Source: Allosaccharopolyspora coralli (GTDB lineage: Bacteria; Actinomycetota; Actinomycetes; Mycobacteriales; Pseudonocardiaceae). From it: 64,000 nucleotides of DNA. Shown in pieces: positions 8,022-15,921 of the stretch. The translations under genes and the position numbers were made by a program. The first letter of the stretch is position 1, and each line of letters opens with the position of its first letter. A model generated the notes under the pieces. The model was not told the origin of the DNA. It did no database searches and worked only from the letters and a program-made list of their open reading frames with translations. The DNA is taken from NCBI RefSeq assembly GCF_009664835.1, contig NZ_CP045929.1, positions 620,001 through 684,000 of the forward strand. Direction: 5' to 3'.

Positions 8022-8094
8022 GGGGCTGTGGCGCAGTTGGTAGCGCATCTCGTTCGCAACGAGAGGGTCAGGGGTTCGAGTCCCCTCAGCTCCA
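8022..8094 (+). tRNA. tRNA-Ala (anticodon CGC)
   Basis: 73 nt without encoded CCA. Acceptor GGGGCTG pairs with CAGCTCC and includes the G3:U70 pair that identifies tRNA-Ala. The anticodon stem TCTCG/CGAGA encloses loop TTCGCAA with anticodon CGC (codon GCG). The T arm is AGGGG-TTCGAGT-CCCCT, and the discriminator is A. The accessory block begins just downstream, but I saw no repeated copy of its 3' end to prove an integration event. Confidence 0.97.
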
Positions 8095-8126
8095 CCGAGG
8101 ACCGTGGAGAACATATTCATCCGAAG

Positions 8127-8155
8127 CCCTGACCAGCGATTGTCGCTGGTCAGGG
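8127..8155 (+). terminator. Strong hairpin after tRNA-Ala
   Basis: CCCTGACCAGCGA and TCGCTGGTCAGGG form a perfect 13-bp stem with a 3-nt loop 32 nt after the tRNA. No U-tract follows, which is common in high-GC actinobacteria. It probably ends the tRNA transcript. Confidence 0.7.
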
Positions 8156-8231
8156 ACTATTTGGTGTCTCCCGGCCCGGGTGTGCGTCCGCCCGTCGACA
8201 AGCCTCCGCACGTCACGTCGCTGGTGCCGAG

Positions 8232-8340
8232 TCAGGCGGCGAGCCGGTCGGCGATCCAGACATTGATGATCGACTGCCGAGTCGCTTCGCCTCGCGGTCC
8301 GGCGACTCGAGCATCCACGCCGGGAAGTCCACAATCGCTG
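8232..8340 (-). pseudogene. Relic of a BrnA/CopG-type antitoxin C-terminus
   Basis: Read on the minus strand, one frame gives AIVDFPAWMLESPDREAKRLG. After a frame change comes RQSIINVWIADRLAA followed by TGA (8232-8234). Joined, these match the C-terminal helix-turn-strand of BrnA-like ribbon-helix-helix antitoxins, in which GVTRQSI is normally continuous. The break can be explained by loss of about 10 nt between short CTCGGC-like repeats. The upstream half and any toxin are absent. It lies between tRNA-Ala and the DUF4143 ATPase, a typical place for plasmid or island debris. Confidence 0.5.
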
Positions 8341-8359
8341 CCCGGGGCCCTCGACAGAG

Positions 8360-9616
8360 TCAGGGGCCGAGGTGGCCCAGGGAGACGACGTTCACGCCGT
8401 CGTCCCGCGTATAGCTGGTGCTACCCGCAGTGAGAACGTTGAGGGACGCCAGTTGCTCCGAACGCTGCTGGGACACCTTCTCCGCGAGTGTGCGTAGGTG
8501 GTCGGCGGCCGTGTCGATGTTCTTGCTGCCACCGATCTTGACCTCGAACGCGGCCCACCTGCCGTCGTTGAGTTCGACGATCGCGTCGATCTCGAGACCG
8601 CTGCCGTCCCGGTAGTGATAGATCGAGCCGCCGAGTGGTTGTGCCAGGACACGCAGATCACGTATGCACAGGGACTCGAACAACAGGCCCAGGGTATTGA
8701 GGTCGTCGAGCAGCGCACGAGGACCCGCAGCAAGCGCGGCGGCAGCGAGCGACGGGTCGATGAAGTGCCACTTGGGCTGCGCGCGCAACCGGGCCTTGGA
8801 TCGCAAGTGCGGCGCCCAAGCAGGCTGTTCCTCGATCACGAACACTCGAGTCAGCGCGTCGATGTATTTGCGGACCGTCTGGGCCGACACCTCGGTTCCG
8901 GATTCGTCGATCTCGGCTTCCCGGCTCAGTTTCGACGCGGAGATCTCGGTCGCGGTGTTGCGTGCCAGCGCCCGGATAAGGGCCCGCACGCGGAGCGGGT
9001 CGGTGCGGAATTCGGCGCCTGGGAGGTCCACCCGCGCGATGTCGTCCAGGTAGCTCCCCAGGTAGTCCTGTGGCGAGCGATTCGGCTGCGCCACCAGGGC
9101 GGGCCATCCGCCGCGGACCAGCGCGAACGCATAATCCTGAACTGTGGGCCCGCCGATTCCGGCAACGGTTTCCCCCGAGAAGAGTCCGCCGAAACTTACT
9201 GTCCCGGTGGTCTCGCCGCTCTCGCTCAAGGTCATCGGGCGTAGCGTGACCCTGCGAAAACGACCGGCGCCGCTGTGCCGGGTGATGTCGTCGGGCGGGG
9301 TCGCGGAACCGGTGAGGACGAACTGTCCCGGCTCGGCTCGCTCGTCGACTTCGTGCCGAACTGCGTTCCACAAGGTGGGTGCGAGTTGCCACTCATCGAT
9401 GAGACGGGGGGTGGCGCCGGACAGTACGAGACCGGGAGACGCTTCCGCTATCGACGGCAGGTGTGGGTCGGAGTCCAATCGGACGGAGCTTTCTGAAACC
9501 TGTAGACCGGTCGTGGTCTTCCCGGAAGCACGGGGTCCCTGGATGATCACGGCGCCGAACGTGGTCAGGGAGTCACGGACAAGATCATCGACGACGCGAT
9601 CACGATAGGTTCTCAC
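8360..9616 (-). CDS. AAA-type ATPase with DUF4143 C-terminal domain
   Basis: 418 residues. Walker A is GPRASGKTT (27-35). Walker B is in TPRLIDEWQLAPTLW, followed by FVLTGSATPPDD (sensor) and a C-terminal DUF4143 region (about 195-365) with EIDAIVELNDGRWAAFEVKIGG, a PD-(D/E)XK-nuclease-like E-x-K core. Proteins of this type are frequent in actinobacterial and archaeal accessory DNA; their role is unproven, with DNA handling or toxin-like activity suggested. The GTG start at 9616 is 6 nt from a perfect TATAAT, implying a leaderless mRNA. Low-GC promoter DNA and the island setting suggest acquisition by transfer. Confidence 0.85.
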   Translation of the reverse strand: MRTYRDRVVDDLVRDSLTTFGAVIIQGPRASGKTTTGLQVSESSVRLDSDPHLPSIAEASPGLVLSGATPRLIDEWQLAPTLWNAVRHEVDERAEPGQFVLTGSATPPDDITRHSGAGRFRRVTLRPMTLSESGETTGTVSFGGLFSGETVAGIGGPTVQDYAFALVRGGWPALVAQPNRSPQDYLGSYLDDIARVDLPGAEFRTDPLRVRALIRALARNTATEISASKLSREAEIDESGTEVSAQTVRKYIDALTRVFVIEEQPAWAPHLRSKARLRAQPKWHFIDPSLAAAALAAGPRALLDDLNTLGLLFESLCIRDLRVLAQPLGGSIYHYRDGSGLEIDAIVELNDGRWAAFEVKIGGSKNIDTAADHLRTLAEKVSQQRSEQLASLNVLTAGSTSYTRDDGVNVVSLGHLGP

Positions 9617-9622
9617 CAGGCC

Positions 9623-9628
9623 ATTATA
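9623..9628 (-). promoter_or_regulatory. -10 element (TATAAT) of the DUF4143 ATPase gene
   Basis: On the minus strand a consensus TATAAT ends exactly 6 nt before the GTG start at 9616, so the transcript should begin at the start codon. No convincing -35 is seen; the expected region is occupied by the 23-bp direct repeats. Confidence 0.65.
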
Positions 9629-9633
9629 ACTTA

Positions 9634-9683
9634 TGCAGGGATTTCAGTATCGCATCTGCATGAATCCGAGTATCACTCTTGCA
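9634..9683. repeat. 23-bp direct repeats upstream of the DUF4143 ATPase
   Basis: TGCA starts at 9634, 9657 and 9680, a strict 23-bp period. Units 1 and 2 share TGCA...AT...AGTATC.C. Unit 3 is only the TGCAGGGG head. The array covers the -35 region of the leaderless ATPase promoter, so a dimeric regulator binding on one helix face is plausible. The remainder of the gap to 9789 holds no gene. Confidence 0.55.
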
Positions 9684-9789
9684 GGGGCCCGTAGCTCCCC
9701 TGCTGAGCACCACGCACCTGGCGATCGCGATCTACGAGGAGCGGCCGGGCGCCTCTCGCTCGTGACCGTGACTTGACCAGCCCGTCCGC

Positions 9790-11520
9790 CTACTCCTGCT
9801 CGGCTCCCTTACGGGTCGTGAACGGCAGCACGAGTCGGGACTGGTGAGTGGCGTCGCGGTAGATCTTGTGGGCGACGGGGCGACCGACCGGAAGGTGGAA
9901 GGCGTCCGGTGGCAGCAGCGAGTTGTGCTTGTCGGCCAGCGGTTCGTTGTTCGACAGCTCCACCTTGAGGCGGTGGCCGGGCTTGAACGTCGCCGCGAAC
10001 GGGTACAGCCGCAGCACGTATTCCTCGATCTTTCCGGGTTCCACCGGCACGGCGCGGGTGTGTGGATGGTGCGGGTTGCCCTCGGTGGTGCGGTCGTCGA
10101 GCTCGCGATGTGAAGCCTTGAGGTAGCCGCTGGTGATCAGCTGGTGCGAGCCGTCCGGCCCTTCGTCCCAGAGACGCAGGATGAAGTTCGTGTCCTCTTG
10201 GTCGATCTCGGCGAACAGGTGGGCCGCGCCCGTGCCGATCAGCTCCGTGTCCCGCTCGAACGGCGCGGTGTTCCAGCTGAGGATCTCCACGGTGTCGGTC
10301 ACCGTGAGCGGCGCTTGGTAGAAGCCGTCCGGGGCGGCGTGTGCCGCGTCCAATCCTTCGGGCTCGAAGGAGAGCGTGTGGCGCGGGCGCAGGTACAGCG
10401 ACCGGTACTCCACGTCCTTCGGCGGCCACTGGCTGCCGGTCGCCCACTCACGCGAGCCCTCGACGAAAGTCGTGACCTCCGGCTCGTCCATCACACCGTT
10501 GTCGATGCCCTTGAGCCAGTAGTCGTACCACCGGAACATCTTGTCGTGTTCCTCGACGAACGGGCGCGACTGCATCGGCGGGTACGGGCCGATGTCCAGC
10601 TTTTTCGGACCCCGCACCGTGTTGAACAGTTCGATCGTGCCGTCGATCGTCCAGCCCCGTCCTTGGTCGATCTGCAGGTAGACGGGAATGTCGATGTTCG
10701 GGGCCAGGCTGATGGGGTTGCGCTCCTCGTACCACTCCCCGTCGAGGTTGTTCATCACGATGTCGAACCAGAACTCACGGTTCTTCGGGTACTTCAGCAC
10801 GTGCACCAAGTTCGGCCATGCGGCCACGTCCGGGTCTTGCAGGCGTGCCTCGACCAGCTTGTCGAGCTCTTCGGCGGCGTACAGCTCCTGCATCCGGGAC
10901 TTGACGTTGGTGTGCGCGATACCCGAGTCACCGCCGCGTCCCTCGCGGGCTGCACGCGGCATGAACCACATGATGCCGCCGTGGTAAGTGGTCTCGTAGA
11001 AGTCGAAGTGGCCGCCGCTGACGAAGATCGCCTTGAGCTGCGGCGGGCGCTCGGCGGCGGCGAGAACCTGCATGGAACCGAAGTACGAAATGCCGATCAT
11101 GCCGACATTGCCGTCACACCAGGGTTGCTCGGCGACCCATTCGATGAAGTCGTAGGCATCCTGGCCCAGCGGGACACCGCCCGCGTTGTAGTTGCCGACC
11201 ATCTCGCCGCCGGAACCGCCGGAGCCCCGCAGGTCGCCGATCACGTGGACGTAGTCCTCCGCGACGACGCGCGAGATGTCCCCCGCCTCGATGCAGCCGT
11301 CCCACAACGGACTGGGACGGCGCTGCGGCGGCATGGTGAGGGCGAAGGCCTGCAGGTCCTTGCCGTACGGGCTCAGTGCTACCAACGCGGGACGCGGCTT
11401 GTCCGTCGTGCCGTGGTAGGCGTCGGCGACGAGTGTGACTCCGTCCCGCGTCGGCACCTGAAGATCGGTGCGGACGGCGATGGTGTTCCCACCGGCGTCC
11501 AGCGTCGAGTAGCCGGTCAT
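9790..11520 (-). CDS. CocE/NonD-type alpha/beta hydrolase (peptidase S15-like)
   Basis: 576 residues from the ATG at 11520 (MTGYSTLDAGGNTIAVRTDL). The catalytic Ser is in GMIGISYFGSMQ (the G-x-S-Y-x-G of X-Pro dipeptidyl-peptidase/cocaine-esterase proteins). An RGSGGSGG oxyanion-region motif lies upstream, and a C-terminal jelly-roll domain (about 330-576) includes LPVGRPVAHKIYRD. It should hydrolyse an ester or amide bond in the cytosol; there is no signal peptide. It is the last gene of the catabolic operon, 19 bp after the metallo-beta-lactamase-fold gene. A longer frame running up to 12213 overlaps that gene and was not used. Confidence 0.88.
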   Translation of the reverse strand: MTGYSTLDAGGNTIAVRTDLQVPTRDGVTLVADAYHGTTDKPRPALVALSPYGKDLQAFALTMPPQRRPSPLWDGCIEAGDISRVVAEDYVHVIGDLRGSGGSGGEMVGNYNAGGVPLGQDAYDFIEWVAEQPWCDGNVGMIGISYFGSMQVLAAAERPPQLKAIFVSGGHFDFYETTYHGGIMWFMPRAAREGRGGDSGIAHTNVKSRMQELYAAEELDKLVEARLQDPDVAAWPNLVHVLKYPKNREFWFDIVMNNLDGEWYEERNPISLAPNIDIPVYLQIDQGRGWTIDGTIELFNTVRGPKKLDIGPYPPMQSRPFVEEHDKMFRWYDYWLKGIDNGVMDEPEVTTFVEGSREWATGSQWPPKDVEYRSLYLRPRHTLSFEPEGLDAAHAAPDGFYQAPLTVTDTVEILSWNTAPFERDTELIGTGAAHLFAEIDQEDTNFILRLWDEGPDGSHQLITSGYLKASHRELDDRTTEGNPHHPHTRAVPVEPGKIEEYVLRLYPFAATFKPGHRLKVELSNNEPLADKHNSLLPPDAFHLPVGRPVAHKIYRDATHQSRLVLPFTTRKGAEQE

Positions 11521-11539
11521 GGGCTCGTAGCTCCTCTCG

Positions 11540-12481
11540 TCACGGGTTCCGGTCGAACTGCTCGCGATAGCCGTGCATCGTCGTGAAGAACGGTGACGGT
11601 TCGAGCGTGGGGTCCCCCTGGTAACCGAGTTCCTCGGCGACCGGGGCGAACGGCGAGTACACCGAGTCCGTCTCCCGCAGACCCTCGTGCAGGTACCGGT
11701 GGGCGGTGGCGCTGATGCGGGCCTCGATGTCCAGGCTTTCCTCAAGCGCCAGTTGAGACTGCTCGCTGTCGAGCTCGACGCCGTGAGGTGTCCCGTCGGC
11801 CGTGCGGTACGGATGGCCGAGGTACAGGTTCCTGGGGCGGATCTCGTCGCGCAGGTACCGCAGGCTCGATCGGTACGCGGCCGGGTCCTCGTAGCCGGGG
11901 AAACCATTGGCCGCCCCGTGGATCTGGGCGGCGTCGCCGACGAAGACGGACCGCTGCCCGTCCACGGCGTAGGCGACGGATCCGGTCGTGTGGCCCGGAA
12001 TGTGGTGCACGGAGACGGAGACGTCCCCGCCGAGCGAGAGGTTTTCGCCGCCTTTGAGTAGCACGGTCGGCTCCATCTCTCCTGAGATGACCGCCTCCGC
12101 CGCTTCCGTCTGCTTCTCCACGCCGTTCGGGTCGTGCAGGTATTGCTCGCGCACCTGCACGTACTGGTCCACGTGGGCGCGCCGCGAGCGCAACAGGTGC
12201 GCGTCGGCCTCATGGATCACGACCCGAGCGCGCCGGCCGGTGAGTTCCCACAGGGCGTGCGCGCCGCCGAGATGGTCGATGTGGCCGTGGGTGAGCAGGA
12301 TCCAGCGGACGTCGGCGATGTCGCGGCCGAGGCTCTCGAGCGCCGGGGCCATCCCGTCGGCGGGTGACGAGGCGATCCCGGTGTCGACGATCGCCGGCTC
12401 GGGTGCGTCGATGAAGAAGGTGTAGAGACCGAATCGGCCCCAGGGCGAGACCAGGGGATGGATACTCACTTCGTGGGTCAT
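11540..12481 (-). CDS. Metallo-beta-lactamase-fold hydrolase
   Basis: 313 residues from the ATG at 12481, with AGGAGAG 2 nt upstream of that ATG. The zinc motif LLTHGHIDHLGGAHAL (HxHxDH) is intact, with a later HHIPGHTTGSVAY and VFVGDAAQIHG giving the remaining His and bridging Asp ligands. The family covers lactonases, thioesterases and related hydrolases. Within this operon a lactone- or thioester-cleaving step is likely. A start 10 codons upstream is possible but lacks a ribosome site. The 3' neighbour is the CocE-type hydrolase. Confidence 0.88.
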   Translation of the reverse strand: MTHEVSIHPLVSPWGRFGLYTFFIDAPEPAIVDTGIASSPADGMAPALESLGRDIADVRWILLTHGHIDHLGGAHALWELTGRRARVVIHEADAHLLRSRRAHVDQYVQVREQYLHDPNGVEKQTEAAEAVISGEMEPTVLLKGGENLSLGGDVSVSVHHIPGHTTGSVAYAVDGQRSVFVGDAAQIHGAANGFPGYEDPAAYRSSLRYLRDEIRPRNLYLGHPYRTADGTPHGVELDSEQSQLALEESLDIEARISATAHRYLHEGLRETDSVYSPFAPVAEELGYQGDPTLEPSPFFTTMHGYREQFDRNP

Positions 12482-12521
12482 GACTCTCCTTCTCGGGAAC
12501 AACGCGTTCACGAGGTCCGTG

Positions 12522-13436
12522 TCATCGCTGGTTCAGGAACTCGCTCGTTTCCTTGAAAACCCGGTGATACTCCGGAATCCAGGCGAAGTTGACGACGAAC
12601 CCGTGGTTGGCACCCGCATAGCGACTGACCGTGGTGCGCACACCCGCTTCGTGCAGCCGACGACCGTAGAGTTCGCCCTCGTCGCGCAGCGGGTCGTATT
12701 CGGCAGTGATGATCAGAGCGGGAGGCAACCCGGCGAGGTCCTCGCGTTTGATGGAGGAGACGAGGGGATCCGACGGGTCCGCGCCGCTGTCGAGGTAGAA
12801 CGAGTTGAAGGGCTTCAGGCCAGGCGTTTCGAGGCCGTACCCCTGGGCGTTCTCCCGCAGCGACGTATAGCGGTCGACGTCGAAGTCCAGGTCGACGGAG
12901 GGGTAGAACAGGATCTGGTGCGTGACGCGGTCGAACCCGTCGTCGTGAGCCATCGCCGCGACGGCGGCCACGAAGTTGCCGCCCGAGCTGTCACCGGCGA
13001 CGGCGAGGTTCCCGCCGTCCCACTTCAGGAACTCGCCCTGCTCTGCGGCCCACCGCACCACCGCGTAGCAGTCCTGCAGGCCCGCCGGGTATGCGGCCTC
13101 CGGGGCCAGCCGGTAGCCGACCGAGACGACCTTGTGCCCCGTCTCCTTGGCCAGTGACCGCGCGACGCCGTCGTGAGTGTCCAGACTTCCGGAGAAGAAC
13201 GCGCCGCCGTGGAAGTACACGAGCAGGCCGTAGGAGTCTGCCGCTACGGGCGTGTAGATCCGCACGGGTACGCCCGGCGCGGTGGCGTCCTCGACGGCGT
13301 GCAGAGGCAGGCGATCTTCGAGCGGCGGGACTTGCTCCGCCTCGGCCGCGCGCATCGCCTGCGGGTCCGGCGGTGCGCTGTGGTCCGGCGCGGGGAGAGT
13401 GGCGAGCACCTTGGCGATCTCCGGATGCACGGTCAT
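12522..13436 (-). CDS. Alpha/beta hydrolase of the hormone-sensitive lipase family
   Basis: 304 residues. The HSL-family oxyanion motif YFHGGAFFSG is followed by the nucleophile elbow AGDSSGGNFVA. The acid is in ITAEYDPLRDEGE (Asp) and the base in GANHGFV (His), so the triad is complete. It should hydrolyse short-chain carboxylic esters in the cytosol. It is upstream of the metallo-beta-lactamase-fold gene (40-bp gap) and separated from the FAD monooxygenase gene by a family A repeat, which may split the operon or act as a processing site. Confidence 0.9.
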   Translation of the reverse strand: MTVHPEIAKVLATLPAPDHSAPPDPQAMRAAEAEQVPPLEDRLPLHAVEDATAPGVPVRIYTPVAADSYGLLVYFHGGAFFSGSLDTHDGVARSLAKETGHKVVSVGYRLAPEAAYPAGLQDCYAVVRWAAEQGEFLKWDGGNLAVAGDSSGGNFVAAVAAMAHDDGFDRVTHQILFYPSVDLDFDVDRYTSLRENAQGYGLETPGLKPFNSFYLDSGADPSDPLVSSIKREDLAGLPPALIITAEYDPLRDEGELYGRRLHEAGVRTTVSRYAGANHGFVVNFAWIPEYHRVFKETSEFLNQR

Positions 13437-13530
13437 GTCCCTTGTCGTCCTTTCTGCGTGTCGTCCTGAAACTGGCGGGCGACCCCCTCGGGGTCTCGGG
13501 TCGCCCGCCGGTATGCGCCCCCGAGGGACT

Positions 13531-13742
13531 CAGAGCGCATTTAGAACTGGCGTTTGTGCCCGTAGGGCACGGTCATACGTGACCAGCCTCGGCAGGGTGA
13601 GGGGCTCCGGCGTTCCAGTTCGTGCCTCGCAAGGCTGGGGTTCTCGCCGCGTACGTGTGGTACTCAAGAGGACCCCAACGCCGCGAGGCGCGAACTGGGG
13701 CGCCGGTCCTGGACCACCCACCCCAGTTTCCAGATGCACTCC
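13531..13742. repeat. Repeat family A, full copy
   Basis: A 212-bp element with ends AGAGCGCATTTAGAACTGG and CCAGTTTCCAGATGCACTC in inverted orientation. Internal stems include GTGCCCGTAGGGCAC and arms around CAGTTCGTGCCTCGC / GCGAGGCGCGAACTG. The reverse complement aligns along its full length with 53903-54117. It sits inside the catabolic operon, abutting the stop of the FAD monooxygenase. Short ORFs inside it are repeat-derived and I do not call them genes. Confidence 0.85.
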
Positions 13743-14858
13743 TTAGTCGATGGATTCCTTCTCGGGGAAGGCTGTCTTCAGGCCCTCCTTGGAGTCCCAT
13801 TCCTGTCGGGAGACGTGCTGGAGTGCGTCAGTGGTGGGCTTGCGTCGTGATTCGTAGAGCGCCAGCGCGTTCTTCACGGAGTCGGCCTCCTGCAGGGCTT
13901 CGGCGAGGGCACTGGAGTCCTGGATCGTCTGGTTCGCCCCCTGTCCCTGGTGGTGCAGCATGGCGTGGGCCGCGTCCCCGATGAGCACCACCGAGTCCGT
14001 GTGCCACCTGTCGAGGGAGTCGATGTCGTACACACCGCGGCTCGTGACCGCGGCCGGGTTCAGGTTCCGCGCGATTTTCTGCAGGCGCTCGTCGAAGCCG
14101 GTCAGCAACCCGGCGATCTCGTCGACGGTCACCTCCGGGCGCCAGCTGTCGTCGTCCGAGGGCGCCGTGATGTCGAAGGACACCTGGTCGCGGTGACGCA
14201 GTGGCAGGAAGTAGACGAGGGAACCGTTGTCTCCCTGATACATCCGGAAGTTGTCATCCGCGACCAGCCCGTACGTGTCGTCCGCGGAGATGACCGCGCG
14301 GTGTGCGTGGGCATGGGCGAACACCGGCTCGACGTCGGCGAACAGCTGCGCCCGCACCGCCGAGCGGATGCCCTCCGCACCGACCACCAGGTCGGCGGTC
14401 TCCTTCCCGCCGTCCTCGAAGGTCACCGTCGAGCGGTGTCCGTGGTCCTGAATGGACACCACCTTGTGGCCTAGGTGGAGCCGATCCGCGGGGATGTGTT
14501 CGACGAAGGTGTCGATGAAATCGCTGCGGTGAATCAGGCGGGTCTTGTTCTGCTGCTCGTACTCGTGGGTCTTGGGCCATTCCTCGCGCAGGACGACCTC
14601 ACCCCGGCCGGTGAGGATCTCGAAGTAGTCGCTCGCCGAACTCACGGACGCCATCGCGTCGAAGATCCCCCACCTGCGGAAGACCTCCACCGTCGGTGGA
14701 CGCATGCCGATACCGGCGCCGACCTCCCGGATGGCGGTCGCCTGTTCGTAGAGGTGGACGTCCACGCCCAGCTTGTCGAGGAACACCGTCGCGGCGGCGC
14801 CGCCGAATCCGCCACCGATGACGGCGACCTTCAGGCCCTCGAGCTCCGCAGTCTTCAT
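13743..14858 (-). CDS. FAD-dependent monooxygenase (salicylate/6-hydroxynicotinate hydroxylase type)
   Basis: 371 residues. The N-terminal Rossmann motif VAVIGGGFGGAAATVFLDKLG binds FAD. The DG-type motif region is VVGAEGIRSAVR, and the GD motif is VVLIGDAAHAMLHHQGQGAN. All are typical of group A flavoprotein hydroxylases that use NAD(P)H and O2 on aromatic acids. It is slightly short and soluble. In an operon with lactonase-like and esterase genes, it suggests oxidation of an aromatic or cyclic substrate followed by ring or ester hydrolysis. Upstream is the phosphotriesterase-like gene (71-bp gap). Confidence 0.9.
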   Translation of the reverse strand: MKTAELEGLKVAVIGGGFGGAAATVFLDKLGVDVHLYEQATAIREVGAGIGMRPPTVEVFRRWGIFDAMASVSSASDYFEILTGRGEVVLREEWPKTHEYEQQNKTRLIHRSDFIDTFVEHIPADRLHLGHKVVSIQDHGHRSTVTFEDGGKETADLVVGAEGIRSAVRAQLFADVEPVFAHAHAHRAVISADDTYGLVADDNFRMYQGDNGSLVYFLPLRHRDQVSFDITAPSDDDSWRPEVTVDEIAGLLTGFDERLQKIARNLNPAAVTSRGVYDIDSLDRWHTDSVVLIGDAAHAMLHHQGQGANQTIQDSSALAEALQEADSVKNALALYESRRKPTTDALQHVSRQEWDSKEGLKTAFPEKESID

Positions 14859-14929
14859 GTCGCTTTCGCTTTCTCATGTCCAGCGCGCGTCCGCGCGGTC
14901 GGTTGACTGGATGGCGATCGGTCCGCCGG

Positions 14930-15883
14930 TCAGGTGCGCATCGTGAGGAAATCTGCGGGATTGTCCTCGAACAGTGTCGTGATGCTCGCTTCGTCCATTC
15001 CGGCGTCACGCAGGTCGGGGACGAGGTCTTCGAACAGGTAGTTCACCGTGTGCCCCTTCACTCCCGGCCAGCCGAGCGGGCTGCAGTTCGCATCGGCCGA
15101 GACCAGGAGCTGGTCGAGATACCCTTTGTGCACGAGGTTGATGAAGTGTTCGAGGCGCTCCTGGCGCGGGCGGGCCCAGAAGGGCGGGTCCTCGATCTCC
15201 GTCTCGTAGCCGAACGTGTCGAAGCCGATGCGGCCGCCTTGCCCGAAAATCCACTCGTGCGGCGTGTTCGGCGCGTTCGGACCGTCGTCGGCGTGCCCGA
15301 ACAGCACGCGATTCAGCGGCAGCCCCTCCTCGGCGAAGATGTCGACCGCCGGCTGGGGATCGATCGCGAGGTGGGTCAGGATCGGCACCCCGGTCGTCAC
15401 GGCCGCGCGGGCCGCCGCGCGGTAGATGCGTTTGTCCAGCTCGGTCATGCGCCCACCACGACTCACGCCCACCTTGATGACTCCCGCGCGGCTGCCGGTG
15501 TCGCCGATGCCCTCGGTGATCTCGTGGACGAACTGCCGCCTCAGGTAGTCGACGCTCGCCCGGGCGAAGAACGGCAGGGCGGTGTCACCGCCGACGAAAC
15601 CGGTGCAGGCGACGATGTTGACGCCGGTCTTCGCGGACAGGGACTTGTAGTAGTCGACGTCGCGGCCGTTGCAGATGCCGGTCACGTCGACGAACGTCCC
15701 GCCGCCGTACTCGCGGAACCGGCGCAGCTTCGGGACGGTCGCTTCGTAGTGCTCCTCGGGCGTCTTCCACCACTGGGTGTCGAGTTCCGAGCCGGGCATG
15801 CCGTACCCGATGTGTTCGTGGACGGCGACGATCCCCAGCTCCTCAGGGGAAATCGCACCCAGGACGGTGTTGACCTTGGACAT
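14930..15883 (-). CDS. Phosphotriesterase-family metallohydrolase (lactonase-like), active-site intact
   Basis: 317 residues from the ATG at 15883, which has GGGAG 9 nt upstream. The binuclear metal ligands of the PTE/lactonase family are all present: VAVHEHIGYG (HxH), AGVIKVGVS (bridging Lys), VPILTHLAID (His), VLFGHADD (His) and LLVSADANC (Asp). Members hydrolyse lactones or phosphotriesters in the cytosol with two divalent metals. It is the second gene of the operon, directly after a paralogue that has lost these residues. The substrate is unknown; a lactone is the best guess. Confidence 0.88.
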   Translation of the reverse strand: MSKVNTVLGAISPEELGIVAVHEHIGYGMPGSELDTQWWKTPEEHYEATVPKLRRFREYGGGTFVDVTGICNGRDVDYYKSLSAKTGVNIVACTGFVGGDTALPFFARASVDYLRRQFVHEITEGIGDTGSRAGVIKVGVSRGGRMTELDKRIYRAAARAAVTTGVPILTHLAIDPQPAVDIFAEEGLPLNRVLFGHADDGPNAPNTPHEWIFGQGGRIGFDTFGYETEIEDPPFWARPRQERLEHFINLVHKGYLDQLLVSADANCSPLGWPGVKGHTVNYLFEDLVPDLRDAGMDEASITTLFEDNPADFLTMRT

Positions 15884-15921
15884 GGTTCTCACTCCCAAAC
15901 TCACAGGGACGGGCCGTCGCC

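Noticed and set aside
9790-12213. 807-codon version of the CocE-type protein
   Set aside because: The first 230 codons lie in another frame of the metallo-beta-lactamase-fold gene; ATG 11520 fits the family.
13573-13800. Short ORFs repeated in the two family A copies (for example one starting MPRKAGVLAAY)
   Set aside because: They follow from the repeat's inverted structure; no ribosome sites, and both strands are equally open.
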